A stretch of 64,000 nucleotides of DNA, taken from NCBI GenBank assembly GCA_963556195.1, contig OY744547.1:3859671-3923670 (forward strand). The letters are read 5' to 3'. This DNA is from Sepiola atlantica (lineage: Eukaryota; Mollusca; Cephalopoda; Sepiida; Sepiolidae). The stretch's first letter is position 1; each line of letters begins with the position of its first letter. The position numbers and the translations under genes were made by a program. Of the stretch, positions 51,651 through 60,877 are shown in pieces. A model generated the notes under the pieces. It worked only from the letters and a program-made list of their open reading frames with translations, did no database searches and was not told where the DNA came from.

Positions 51651-52203
51651 ACCAAATAAAAGTAAAATTAACGGATGAAGCTGGTAGGTCAGCTAGTATC
51701 GATTGCCTTCCATATTCAATATACAATATCGAAATCATCATCTTTGTGAAATGTGACACGCACAGGGAATCAGGTTCTTGTAGCGTTTATACTTTTTTTC
51801 AGGATAAACATGTATTTGAATAAGGGAAACTGTTATGTCATGCCACTATTCCACGAGCTTTTGTGTTGTTCGTTTGTTTTTTTTTTGTCTATTTTAATAT
51901 TACAATCGCAACTTTTTTTTTTCCAGAAGGACATTGTGTACAACGCGCCGTCGACTTGAGCTGAGAACTGTGATTTTGCGATAGGAGCTGTAGACGGCGA
52001 ATACGCTTCGAAATCCAACAGCAAACGCATCACGCGTTCTTGGAAGTTCGGAAAGTTTATTATATGTTTTTGATTTATGAACACGAAAATATGAAGAAAA
52101 ACACAACAAACTCGGAAGAAGGAAAAGAAGAACGGAAATTGTGCAATTTTAATATACAGTATCAGAGTTTTTAATAAGACACATATCTAAAAGACACGTA
52201 CAC
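51651..52203. other. No gene seen
   Basis: Unassigned AT-rich sequence. Short frames on both strands have no recognisable domains. Confidence 0.5.
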
Positions 52204-52206
52204 ATG

Positions 52207-52251
<45 letters not shown>

Positions 52252-52270
52252 TTATTTATTTATTTATTTT
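52204..52270. repeat. (TA)n then (TTTA)n microsatellite
   Basis: A TA run to about 52247 and TTTA units up to the hammerhead hairpin element at 52271. Confidence 0.93.
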
Positions 52271-52360
52271 GGTACAGGAAAATTAGTTCAACATTCGTAC
52301 CGTCGGTTTCAAACACGGAAGGACTTAGCCATCCTGCTCTCTTCAGCTTCTGTTGTCATC
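52271..52360 (-). ncRNA. Hammerhead hairpin element, copy 2
   Basis: Same element as 48-150 at reduced identity. Minus strand: CUGAAGA (52346-52340), GAAA (52310-52307), and stem III ACC/GGU with loop GAC, conserved. A sits at the cleavage position (52298). In stem II one G-C pair of copy 1 has become G-U, so pairing is kept. Stem I keeps CAACA/UGUUG but the outer inverted repeat is lost on one side. It is again preceded on the left by a (TA)n-containing tract. Confidence 0.5.
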
Positions 52361-52636
52361 TCTTTCGGAAATGTGAAGTCACGTGTCACTCTCGTTTGGA
52401 CGCGTTATTTGCTCAGCGTGTTGTATATGTTTGTTTAAATTTAAATTTAAATTTAGTTTAAGGAAGGTTTGGAAAAAAGGGGGGAGGGGTGAAAAGTAAC
52501 AGTTGAGATTAACACCGGAGGAGGTTTAAAGAGATATAAAAAGATATAAAAATAAAAATAATAATAATAAAAATAAGTAAATTAAAATAAAACAATAAAA
52601 AAGAAAAATAAAATAAAAAATAAAAATAAATAGATA

Positions 52637-52637
<1 letters not shown>
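52361..52637. other. No gene seen
   Basis: Unassigned, with an AATTT-type short repeat near 52437-52459 and an A-rich (AAAT)n stretch before the TA tract. Confidence 0.5.

Positions 52638-52701
<64 letters not shown>
52638..52701. repeat. (TA)n microsatellite
   Basis: TA run that forms one end of the D/E dispersed repeat copy at 52703-53086. Confidence 0.95.
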
Positions 52702-52702
<1 letters not shown>

Positions 52703-52703
<1 letters not shown>

Positions 52704-53086
52704 CCAGGCAAGGTAAACATCCCCAGGATAGGAATCCAAAGAATTTCAACCGGGCTTATAAACAGTGCTCAATATGAAATAGAGCTTTTATATACATGAT
52801 TATTTTTGTTCATACAGACATGTACAACATCTGCGACACTGGCATGTCGATGTTATGAATCAACAGCTATTATAAACTGAAATCTCATCAGGAAGAGTTA
52901 GACTCCAATCTTTACCTCAGATCATATTTGGGAAAGCCCTTCGCATATATGATCTTAAATTAGAACCTATAATGAAAGAGGTGTGTGCTCGATATACGAG
53001 ATAGAGCAATTATATAAAGTACGTCCTCAGTTGTTCAAATTAAATTTTCTTTCCTTAAGCCATGACTTTTCAAAGAATGGGATATT
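52703..53086 (-). mobile_element. D/E dispersed repeat, longest copy (minus strand)
   Basis: On the minus strand it starts with the 3' half of a hammerhead (CUUUGAAAAG, GGCUUAAGGAAAG; 53078-53049). It continues with GCTCTATCTCGTATA and TATAGGTTCTAA (part E), then CTGATGAGATTTCAG, AACATCGACATGCC and TTGTACATGTCTGT, AAAGCTCTATTTC and GAAATTCTTTGGATTCC (part D), and ends against (TA)n. It shows that D and E, seen separately at 54000, 54494, 55083, 55425 and 56050, are one element. It has no ORF. It is probably a non-autonomous retroelement tied to Penelope-type machinery, by inference from the ribozyme. Confidence 0.6.
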
Positions 53087-53385
53087 TTCAACCTACTCTT
53101 TTTGCATTATTATTAATATTAATAAAAAAACGAGATAATTCTATTATTATATTAAACTTTTTTTTAATTAAACGATACGCTTTTCCAAAATTAACTACGT
53201 GTATAAATGTGTTAACTAATTTGCTTTGACTTATAAAGTGCAATAAAGCAGAGACAATTTTCATAAAATTAAAAAAATTAATAACTTTGTAAAATACATC
53301 GTTGAAAAAAGTAAAGTTATCTTCCTTGCATTAATACAATTTAAGCGTAATAAACTTGACTAGGTTATCTCCCCTTTCTAAAATC
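53087..53385. other. No gene seen
   Basis: AT-rich, unassigned. Confidence 0.5.
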
Positions 53386-53728
53386 CTGTATTGATTTACT
53401 CCTCTCCAGGAGTTAGGCACAAGGCCAGTTTTTATCTTACTCCCACAAGTAAGATGTGACCCAAGGTCGGGTCGGGAAAGTGGGGTTTAAAAATTGCCTT
53501 GGCAGCCCCGTCGGCATTCCCTGGTAGGGGCGCCTCAGGCAGTAAGCAATAAACCTACTCCTCCCCAAAGAGGGGAGGCGAAGCCTGGGAGGGTGGACCT
53601 CCTAGAACTGAACAGGACAGACCCATAGACCGGCGTAAATCAAGCCCCGAAGGCCAAGACAATACCAGTCTTTGAGGTGCAGTATCCATCAGAACAGATA
53701 CTACACTTTGATCTTAGCGAAAAGGCCA
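53386..53728 (-). mobile_element. U2-snRNA-headed SINE (copy 2)
   Basis: Minus strand begins GGCCTTTTCGCTAAGATCAA, then AGTGTAGTATCTGTTC, which follows U2 snRNA from about nucleotide 11 with few changes and is a longer head than in copy 1. The body includes GAGGTCCACCCTCCCAGGC, absent from copy 1, and the shared blocks listed there. The 3' end is CCTGGAGAGGAGTAAATCAA. A possible imperfect target-site duplication is AAAATCCTG on one side and AAAATCTGG on the other. Confidence 0.78.
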
Positions 53729-53999
53729 AAATCTGGATGAAGAGTATTTCTATCCCAATTTCGCGTTCTTTCACTTTTTTTATTCAGATTCTTTAAGGTA
53801 TTTGATACTTTGAATATCTTTGTTTTGGTGGGGAGTAGGTTTAGGGTTAGGGTTATGGTTAGGGTTATGTTTTGATGCTGCTATTTTCGTATCTTGTTTT
53901 CCTATCTCCTTCAAATAATGCGAGATGAAAGTCCTTGAAGGAGACAACTCAATGTTAAAGGTTGAATTCCGATTCTGTTTTTATTTTCTATTCTTTTCC
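53729..53999. other. Unassigned, with a telomere-like patch at 53838-53868
   Basis: GGTTTAGGGTTAGGGTTATG and a following TTAGGGTTATG make a short degenerate TTAGGG array. No gene is seen. Confidence 0.5.
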
Positions 54000-54148
54000 A
54001 CTTCATTCTTTCAAACTCTGATCTAAGGGAAGGATCCGATTTTCTTTCTTTCCTGATAGCATCTCAGTTTCTAACAGCTGTTGATCGATAACATCGACAT
54101 GCCTGTGTCGCATATTATGTACATGTCTGTATAAATATAAATATAATC

Positions 54149-54208
<60 letters not shown>
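54000..54208 (+). repeat. D-part copy plus (TA)n
   Basis: Contains AACAGCTGTTGATCGATAAC, ATCGACATGCC and TATGTACATGTCTGTATAAA, as in part D of the element at 52703, and ends in a (TA)n tract (54153-54208). Confidence 0.65.
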
Positions 54209-54211
<3 letters not shown>

Positions 54212-54440
54212 AAATAATTTGAATATAATTTAATATTATTTATTTAAAAATAATTTTTCAAAACTAAAAAAATAATTGAAAAAAGAGTTTTAAAATAATT
54301 TAAAAAATAATTTAATTTTATTTATTTAAAATTAATATTATATGTATATATTTTTTTACACACGCACTCTTACTCTCCATTACTTAATATTTTTTCAAAT
54401 TTTGAATTTTGGCTTTTCCACTGCCAACTTATCTATCTAT
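54209..54440. other. AT-rich spacer
   Basis: Very AT-rich, with repeated TTTAAAATAATTT-like phrases. Nothing else seen. Confidence 0.5.
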
Positions 54441-54444
54441 GTAA

Positions 54445-54493
54445 TTCCTCTGATGATAAGATTTTAATCTTTGAAAAGCCTTGGCTTAAGGAA
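54445..54493 (+). ncRNA. Complete hammerhead-ribozyme-like motif (D/E element)
   Basis: All parts are present in order. Stem I 5' strand is UUCCU (54445-54449). CUGAUGA is at 54450-54456. Stem II is AAGAU/AUCUU with loop UUUA (54458-54471), flanked by a U-U mismatch (54457, 54472). GAA is at 54473-54475. Stem III is AAGC/GCUU (54476-54479 with 54484-54487) closed by CUUG. A54488 sits at the cleavage position, and stem I 3' strand is AGGAA (54489-54493). Both strands of every stem pair. The mismatch at positions 10.1/11.1, where G-C is usual, could lower activity. The related half-motif at 53049-53078 keeps stem III with a G-U substitution, which supports the fold. Confidence 0.65.
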
Positions 54494-54597
54494 AGAAAAA
54501 TTGACATGTTTTTATCGAGTACACCTTGCATTGAACAATCGAAGTTGAAATAGATTTGTCATTCGTACATATTTATCTCTCTTCTTTCATTTATCTT

Positions 54598-54632
<35 letters not shown>

Positions 54633-54640
54633 TAGGTATG
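54494..54640 (+). repeat. E-part copy with (TA)n(TG)n tail
   Basis: Follows the hammerhead directly. It contains ACCTTGCATTGAACAA, shared with 55107-55125 and with the palindrome arms as ACCTTGCTCTGAGCAA, and ends in TA and TG dinucleotides. Confidence 0.6.
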
Positions 54641-55082
54641 TGTATATGTTTACATATGTGGTTGTGTGAAGTTAACTTTAAAACTAATGAACAGATCATT
54701 ATTAATTTTGCAACAGAGCATGTAGAGGTGGAAAATATGGTTGATATTTTCGTACAAATGTGAGAAACCGATGTTCACATATATCTATTTTCTGGCAGCA
54801 GGGTGTAATTCTGCGTCAATACCTTCGCGTTCCATTAGCTTAGAGTAGTTAGTTTTTTTATTTTTATCTCTCTCAATAAAGACTCTTTCGCACGTGTTAG
54901 ATTTTCACTTTTAGAAAAATAAATCACGTTGTTAGCTAATTACAATTCAGTCGTTTTTTTTTGTCGTGTAAATCTTTTCAAATATCATTTTCGATCTATC
55001 TTTTCCTGGCATAAGTTAAGTATTTTCATAGGACCATGATGCAAATATTAAAACACAGACATATATATATATATATAACAAT
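54641..55082. other. No gene seen
   Basis: Unassigned sequence with a short (TA)n near 55060. Confidence 0.5.
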
Positions 55083-55266
55083 AAACATAATTTTATTACA
55101 GAATATACCTTGCTTTGAACATTTGAAGTTTGAAATAAATATGGACATTCGTGCATGTTTATCACTCTTCGTCCATTTTACTTTAAAATTGCTCTATCTC
55201 GTATATTGAGCTTTTACCATTTCACTATAGGTTCTTTCTACTAAAAGTTTTACTTTTAGTTTCTTA

Positions 55267-55318
<52 letters not shown>
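55083..55318 (+). repeat. E-part copy plus (TA)n
   Basis: Contains GAATATACCTTGCTTTGAAC, GCTCTATCTCGTATATTGAG and CACTATAGGTTCTTTCTAC, as in the element at 52703 and around the palindrome, followed by a (TA)n tract (about 55268-55318). The hammerhead part itself is missing here. Confidence 0.6.
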
Positions 55319-55320
<2 letters not shown>

Positions 55321-55565
55321 CTACAGACACGTGTTTCGTCTACGGCTCACTAGCTTGGCTGAATCTAGCTAGATTTGAACCTGAAACACCAGCAACAGAA
55401 GTCCGGCTTTGGATCCTTTCTAAATATGATCTAAGGTTAAGATCGGATTCTAACTCCGCCTGATGAGATCTCAATTTATAATAGCTGTTGATCGATAACA
55501 TCGACATGCCAATGTCCCAGATATTGTACATATCTGTGTAAATAAAAATAATCATATATATATAT

Positions 55566-55621
<56 letters not shown>

Positions 55622-55740
55622 TTAGGCAGATTTTGTACATGTCTGTGTATATTTAAAAAAATCATATATAAAAGCTCTATTTGATATTGAGCACTTTTCA
55701 TAAACTCGGTTGAAATTCTTTGGATTACTACCCTGTGGAT
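55319..55740 (+). repeat. D-part copy interrupted by (TA)n
   Basis: Part D blocks CTGATGAGATCTCAAT, AACATCGACATGCC and TTGTACATATCTGTG lie at about 55425-55550. A (TA)n tract to 55620 is followed by a repeated TTGTACATGTCTGTG and the element's end (AAAGCTCTATTTG, GAAATTCTTTGGATTAC). The doubling of the CATGTCTGT block shows slippage or recombination at the TA tract. Confidence 0.6.
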
Positions 55741-55764
55741 GTTTTACCTAGATTATATATATAT

Positions 55765-55968
55765 TGTTACACCGGCCGTTCTTACACAGGAGAAACAACA
55801 CCGGTTGTCACTATAAATATTGCGAGTCACCTGAGACACACAGAAGACAAAGCACAGTCTTGTAACTGTCTAGCCAAGAGCTAGTCAATTTCTTACTTTG
55901 TTAATACACTTGTTAAACCAACCCTCAACTTGACTTCCTTGATTTACTATTTACTGTTGGACAACTTC

Positions 55969-55974
<6 letters not shown>
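55765..55974 (+). mobile_element. Probable solo LTR (210 bp)
   Basis: The segment starts TGTTACACCGG and ends CAACTTCACAACA, the TG...CA ends of LTRs. It contains ACTATAAATAT as a possible TATA box and is much richer in GC than the TA tract around it. It sits between TATAT on both sides, which fits a 5-bp target duplication but is uninformative inside (TA)n. No internal retrotransposon sequence is next to it. The strand is chosen from the TATA-like box. Confidence 0.45.

Positions 55975-56049
<75 letters not shown>
55975..56049. repeat. (TA)n microsatellite
   Basis: Continuation of the TA tract into which the LTR-like segment appears to have inserted. Confidence 0.95.
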
Positions 56050-56052
<3 letters not shown>

Positions 56053-56134
56053 GGTGTACTAAAAGCGAACTTTTAGGAAAAGTGAAACCTATTGTGAAGA
56101 GTATATAGCTCAATATCCAGGATAGAGCAGGTAG
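56050..56134 (-). repeat. E-part flank of the palindrome
   Basis: On the minus strand it reads GCTCTATCCTGGATATTGAG and CACAATAGGTTTCAC, matching part E. It is outside the palindrome: the right arm has no counterpart, so only one side kept its full E tail. Confidence 0.6.
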
Positions 56135-56406
56135 AATGAAGAATAATGGAAAGGAATTAGAGAAGCAAAAGTCAAATCATAATTCAATTCAATTGCTCAG
56201 AGCAAGGTATATTCCTCAAAAAAGGCAATTTATTCAAGTTAAATTTTCCTTAAGCCAGGTTTTTCAAAGATCTTTGAAAAGCCTGGCTTAAGGAAAATTT
56301 AACTTGAATAAATTGCCTTTTTTGCGGAATATACCTTGCTCTGAGCAATTGAATTGAATTATGATTTGACTTTTGCTTCTCTAATTCCTTTCCATTCTTC
56401 TTCATT
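56135..56406. repeat. Near-perfect palindrome, 2 x 136 bp, made of two E parts head to head
   Basis: The arms 56135-56270 and 56271-56406 are reverse complements with three mismatches and no spacer. The centre is AAAGATCTTT. From the centre outwards each strand reads the 3' half of the D/E hammerhead (AUCUUUGAA, stem III, GGCUUAAGGAAAA), then ACCTTGCTCTGAGCAA and further E sequence. The fusion point is exactly inside hammerhead stem II. Transcribed, it would fold into one long hairpin. Confidence 0.88.
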
Positions 56407-57650
56407 ATATATATATATATATATATTATTATTATAATTATTATTAATTATATATATACCTATTATTTCTGAATTCATCGTTTTCATCCATTTATTTCTT
56501 CATATTTGTATCTTAGCATTCACAGAAACAATTTAATATCGCCAGTAACTTAATGTTTTACGATTATTTCTGAATTCATCCAGTTGGTTCTTAAGATGGT
56601 TTACATTACAACTATTTTAGTCTGTTTAGTAAAACTGTGCCAATAGGATATTAATCGATGACAACATCGTGTTATTGATTTAGTCTTTGAGAGCTAATAA
56701 ATTACCAGTTTGAGGAAAGATATTTAAAAAGTGTGTTCTATATTAGGAAATTACATTCATTTATATCAAGTCTAAATTAAGTCACGCTGCATTCGGATGT
56801 CATCTTTGACAACATCATTGGTGTCAAAAGTCGACTGGCGTTAGTTTGCATAATTAAGGTTCGTTTAAATTAATTACGAAAATGATATATTAATAGAAAA
56901 TGTGGCCACCGCACTTTTGATTGGAAACTGTAAAACAAATATAATTGTCATTTTAATCATTTTGAAATTAAATATTTGGAGGTTTTCATTTTCGTTAATA
57001 TACTTTTTAAAAAAAGGCGTTACACTAGGATTCCACTAAATTTATTTTGAGTAACTTGAATTAGTTCGATAAACACACATTTGGCGAAAATTTGAAGAAA
57101 AATGTATTTCTGCCTAATCTGAAATAAATGTTTATTTAACTTGTTTTTCTCTACGCAATCTAAACTATGCAATTTTTATTTCTGTGTAAATCAAGCGGCC
57201 GTATTTATTTAATGAATCAAAACTACCGGAAGCAAATAGGTTACATTTTGAGCAAACATAGAAATTTTCCCAGTTTCCTAAAGATGACTATTATATTTGT
57301 GTGTTCGAGTTTAAATTTCGGCGTTTTGTATAACTCTAACCGTAAACTAAGCATAACCTATGATTTATTTTGGCCAAAGTCGGTAATCTCACGGTGTCGG
57401 TTCAAATTTGGTAGAAGCAGTACTCTGTGTACTCTGTTTGTTTTTTAAAAGTTATTGCGTTCGATGCTTCATCTATTCTGTCAGTGTAGACTTATGTAAT
57501 TTTCATTTCTGTGTAAATCCGGTTACTGTATTTATTGAGCTGGACTTTCCCACATTTGTTACTGACCTTGTGTCTAACTCTGGGGAAGAAAGTAAATAGG
57601 GACGGTTAAAAAGAAAATGTCAAAAGCCAAAAAAACTGCGCAACACAAAT
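56407..57650. other. Low-copy-looking sequence, no gene recognised
   Basis: After a short TA/ATT tract (56407-56460) the sequence shows no repeat shared with the rest of the window. Frames at 57167-57448 and 57408-57599 have no recognisable domains. Confidence 0.45.
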
Positions 57651-58380
57651 CTCATATTTGTTTACACTTTGTTGCCCTCCTCGTTCGTACACCGTGTTAA
57701 GGAAAGATTATTATTGTTAGAAAATACCCCTATGGGGATAGACGTATCTGTTGGAAATCGTTGGCTTGACTTGCGCGAGTTAAAGCGGGTGCAGTCGAAT
57801 GCAGAATAGGGCTTGTTCTCGCAGTCAGAGCAAACAGACGTGACAAGGTTACCGTGTGACGAGACCCCAGATCAAGGGTCAGTCTGCACCTGCGAGAGGC
57901 TCTGTGACGTCACTCGTTCTCGTGAGAAGCGAGTTTCCGTCAGTCTGATTCGGAAGGCGAACCGAGCAGGACGTGCGATTCACGATGTAAAAATAAGGAT
58001 AATATTTCCCTTAAGGGAATACAATCGAGAGAAATCGTTCCCCCCTTCTCTATGAATGGTTAAGAAAACATTGTTAACTAACTACGATAAAGTAGTGATT
58101 TGCTCTCTCCCTCTCTCTCCCGACGTAGTGAATGACCCCCAGTTGAAATAACAACGCTTGTAATAAAATGAATTAAATTTAAAAGTGGAGTTTGTCTTCG
58201 GAGTGCGTCATGAGGCTTTTGTTGCAGACATGGACGGCGTGGTTCACGACAGAAAGGAAAGACCAAAGAATTCATCCACTAGACGACAACCCACCCTCTA
58301 CAAGCGAGGGAGAAATCTAAATTGTGCAACATTATGTTTGCCTCAAGAGCATCGTATCTTGCTATTCGGCAGGTAAAAAC
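57651..58380 (+). other. CpG-richer patch; possible promoter or exon, unproven
   Basis: CpG dinucleotides are visibly more frequent here than anywhere nearby. A perfect CRE, TGACGTCA, lies at 57905-57912. Two short plus-strand frames (57813-58055 and 58185-58376) have no known domain. The second ends at GGCAGGTAAAAAC, which resembles a splice donor (AG/GTAAAA). This could be the start of a real gene whose other exons lie outside the window. The evidence is weak. Confidence 0.25.
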
Positions 58381-59176
58381 ATTAATAATCTAGTTTGATC
58401 AGCTTCTTTCTCAACAACGTAGTTATAACATAAAAAATAGGAATATGTTTTTACGGGGCTTTTCTCTTAAAAAAGGTAAACTTTAATTCATTTACGATAC
58501 GTGAAAAACATTAAAACAGTAATATTTTTGACATGCTAAGATCGATCAGAGTTGTAAAAAACTAATCCGTTGAATGTCTAATAAATCGTTCGTTTATCTT
58601 AGTATTATTTTGGCGTAAATTATTTATGTACGGTTTAAGCGTCCTAAATGTGAAATTAAATTGTGTGTTATGGCGATGGATTTAATTGGAAAGTGTGTAA
58701 TATAAATATTATGTTGAGAAGTGTGTATTGAATGTTAATAATTGCAGCATTTATTTATGGGAAAAAGCTTGTAAGGAGTGTCTGTAAATGACTAACTTCG
58801 GGTAAAGCACGAGGCGGCCAGGATAAAAGTTGTCTCATGCCCATGGAAAGTTATCGCTGATTGGCTGTTTTACAAATTCTAAATCGGTGAAAGTTGATAG
58901 AATTTTCTTGCCAAATTAATCGCAATACGGTGTCTGAGGAGTGTAAGAGTTACTAATTCATATAGAGAAGTAAGCGTGTTTTCCTCTCTTTGGAGCATGC
59001 ATGTAGGAGAGTTAGTCGTATGTAATAAATAATGGAAAGTAATGTTATATGTTAAAAATATGTGTAAGTTGCTGGAAACACGGTTGACGTAAGGTTTAAT
59101 AGATAGTGTTAATTTTTATGTGTTTGCATTAGATTTTTTGCCTACTCTCACTGATTTAGAAGGAGAAAAACAAGTC

Positions 59177-59177
<1 letters not shown>
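58381..59177. other. No gene seen
   Basis: AT-rich low-copy-looking sequence without open frames of note. Confidence 0.5.

Positions 59178-59246
<69 letters not shown>
59178..59246. repeat. (TA)n(GA)n microsatellite
   Basis: TA then GA dinucleotides. The mirror-image arrangement, CT then TA, lies on the other side of the Penelope fragment at 60015-60128. Confidence 0.95.
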
Positions 59247-59249
<3 letters not shown>

Positions 59250-59405
59250 GTGTATTTAGGCAGCATTTGTTCATTAATGCAAATGTTGTTAAAAACAACA
59301 GAACTCTTGTTTTGTTAGTATTTTTTATTTTTTAAATTCGTTGAATGATATTTTTCATGTTGACATCGACTGAATTAATAAATGAACCGTATGTTACACG
59401 AACGT

Positions 59406-59433
59406 TTTCGACTCCTTCTGGAATCATCATCAG
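59406..59433 (-). ncRNA. Hammerhead-like motif in the Penelope 3' region
   Basis: Minus strand: CUGAUGA (59433-59427), one unpaired U, GAUUCC, loop AGAA, GGAGUC, then GAAA (59409-59406). Stem II has five Watson-Crick pairs and one G-U. After GAAA, ACG-UU-CGU could form stem III, but G follows where A, C or U is needed for cleavage. The architecture fits the family while activity is doubtful. Confidence 0.45.
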
Positions 59434-59751
59434 GTGCTTGATGGTATAAAATGGTAAAAAATGACTAAAAGCGGGTGAAATAATGGAAGTTTTTAAAATA
59501 CTACGGCAAGCCGTGAACGCAAAAACGAACGTCTACATTGTTGAAATGAGACAAATGAATTGAATCTTTAATTCATTTATGTATTTGTGTATTTTTTATT
59601 TTTTTATTTTTAAAGTAATAGCTGATTTATTTTAGTTTATTGGAATAATCATGGAGAAGGAAAAAAGGTGAGATAGGTAATAATTAATTTAATAGAATGT
59701 CCCTATTTTTATCATTTGAATTGAGCGACACCGGTGGTGTCGCTAAACTAT

Positions 59752-59955
59752 GATAGGCATTTTAAAATTGTTTTGCTGGTCTCGTATGCTATATTATTAA
59801 TTTTAGGTTGTTTTGCTTTAATATATAAAGCCTCGACTATTTTTAATTTTTTAAAGTTTGTCTCAGAATGTATTATTTTGGTGTTACTTACTAAATCTGT
59901 CTTAATTCTGATTAAGGGCAATTGTGGATTTGTAGCTGTTTGTGGATTGAGCTGA
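59752..59955 (-). pseudogene. Penelope-like C-terminal coding remnant
   Basis: Minus-strand translation includes LPLIRIKTDLVSNTKIIH, then NFKKLKIVEALYIKAKQP and KINNIAYETSKTILKCLS. The EALYIKAK block is shared with the end of the GIY-YIG segment at 45747-46028, where the protein stops soon after. Only the tail downstream of the GIY-YIG fold remains. Confidence 0.6.
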
Positions 59956-59960
59956 AATTG

Positions 59961-60015
59961 ACGAGGTGCATGGAGATATCCCAATGTAAACATTGTCAAG
60001 TGCCAGGAGCTCGAA

Positions 60016-60107
<92 letters not shown>

Positions 60108-60128
60108 TATATATATATACATATATAA
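59961..60128. repeat. (CT)n(TA)n microsatellite with short flank
   Basis: CT dinucleotides from about 60015 to 60053, then TA to 60128, interrupted by CACATA. Its reverse complement has the same layout as 59178-59246. Confidence 0.9.
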
Positions 60129-60208
60129 TTATAATATAAAATGAAGTAATAAAATAAGGTGTCAATTTTGATTGACACCTTATTTTATTACTTCATTTTA
60201 TATTATAA
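60129..60208. repeat. Perfect hairpin, 38-bp arms and a 4-nt loop
   Basis: Left arm 60129-60166 and right arm 60171-60208 are exact reverse complements around TTTG. The centre reads AAGGTGTCAAT-TTTG-ATTGACACCTT. Immediately right, GCTCTATCCAGTATATTGAG (60215) is the E-part motif, so the hairpin may be another head-to-head junction of a related element. Confidence 0.9.
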
Positions 60209-60311
60209 TATTAATGCTCTATCCAGTATATTGAGCTTCAGTTTTTTTATCCGGATGTTTCACTAATTATAAGATATTAGTTGACGCTTATATCTTTTGT
60301 TGGATTGCTTC

Positions 60312-60356
<45 letters not shown>

Positions 60357-60379
60357 CGAATATATATCATGCATATGTA

Positions 60380-60436
<57 letters not shown>

Positions 60437-60490
60437 TGCATACGTATATTTATATACATATATATATATGTATATATATTTTATATAACA
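60209..60490. repeat. E-part motif and several (TA)n tracts
   Basis: The short E motif at 60215-60236 is followed by unique sequence and TA tracts interrupted by CATGCATA phrases (about 60312-60480). Frames through these are Tyr-Ile repeats. Confidence 0.75.
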
Positions 60491-60877
60491 TATGCAAAAC
60501 AGAAAAATCAATTTATCTTTGCCACATTCATATTTTAGCATTATTTTACAGCATGTTTCATTTTCCGCTTTCGGATTTCATTTCTTGGCATTTTCAAACG
60601 ACGAACGAATGGATCGTTTTTGAATTACGTTTTATTGTAACAATGAAATAATTTTTACGAAGATTTTCTGCTTGAACAATTTCACTCGAATACTGATTTG
60701 AAATCCATAAAAGCTTTAACATAAACATCTAACAAAAGTAAATAAAAAGAAATATGAAAAGTCACGAGATTACGAGAGAAACAGAGAGAATCAGAACAGG
60801 TATTGTGAAGATGCGTCCATTTGTTGAACCTGGATTAAAAAGCTACTTCCAACTCTTTGTTTGACTCGGTTTAAAAT
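60491..60877. other. No gene seen
   Basis: AT-rich, unassigned sequence before the tandem array. Confidence 0.5.

Larger units (their letters stand above)
59247..59960 (-). mobile_element. Penelope-like element 3' part (copy 2)
   Basis: Minus strand: a C-terminal coding remnant (59955-59752), then about 300 bp of non-coding sequence with a hammerhead-like motif (59433-59406), then an end matching the repeat at 846-1070. This order ties the repeat family to Penelope-like elements. The upstream reverse-transcriptase part is absent, as expected for 5'-truncated copies. Confidence 0.65.

Noticed and set aside
55459..55490. CTGATGAG in the D part as a further hammerhead
   Set aside because: No GAAA half and no paired stem follow at a workable distance. 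The other D copy has the same lack.
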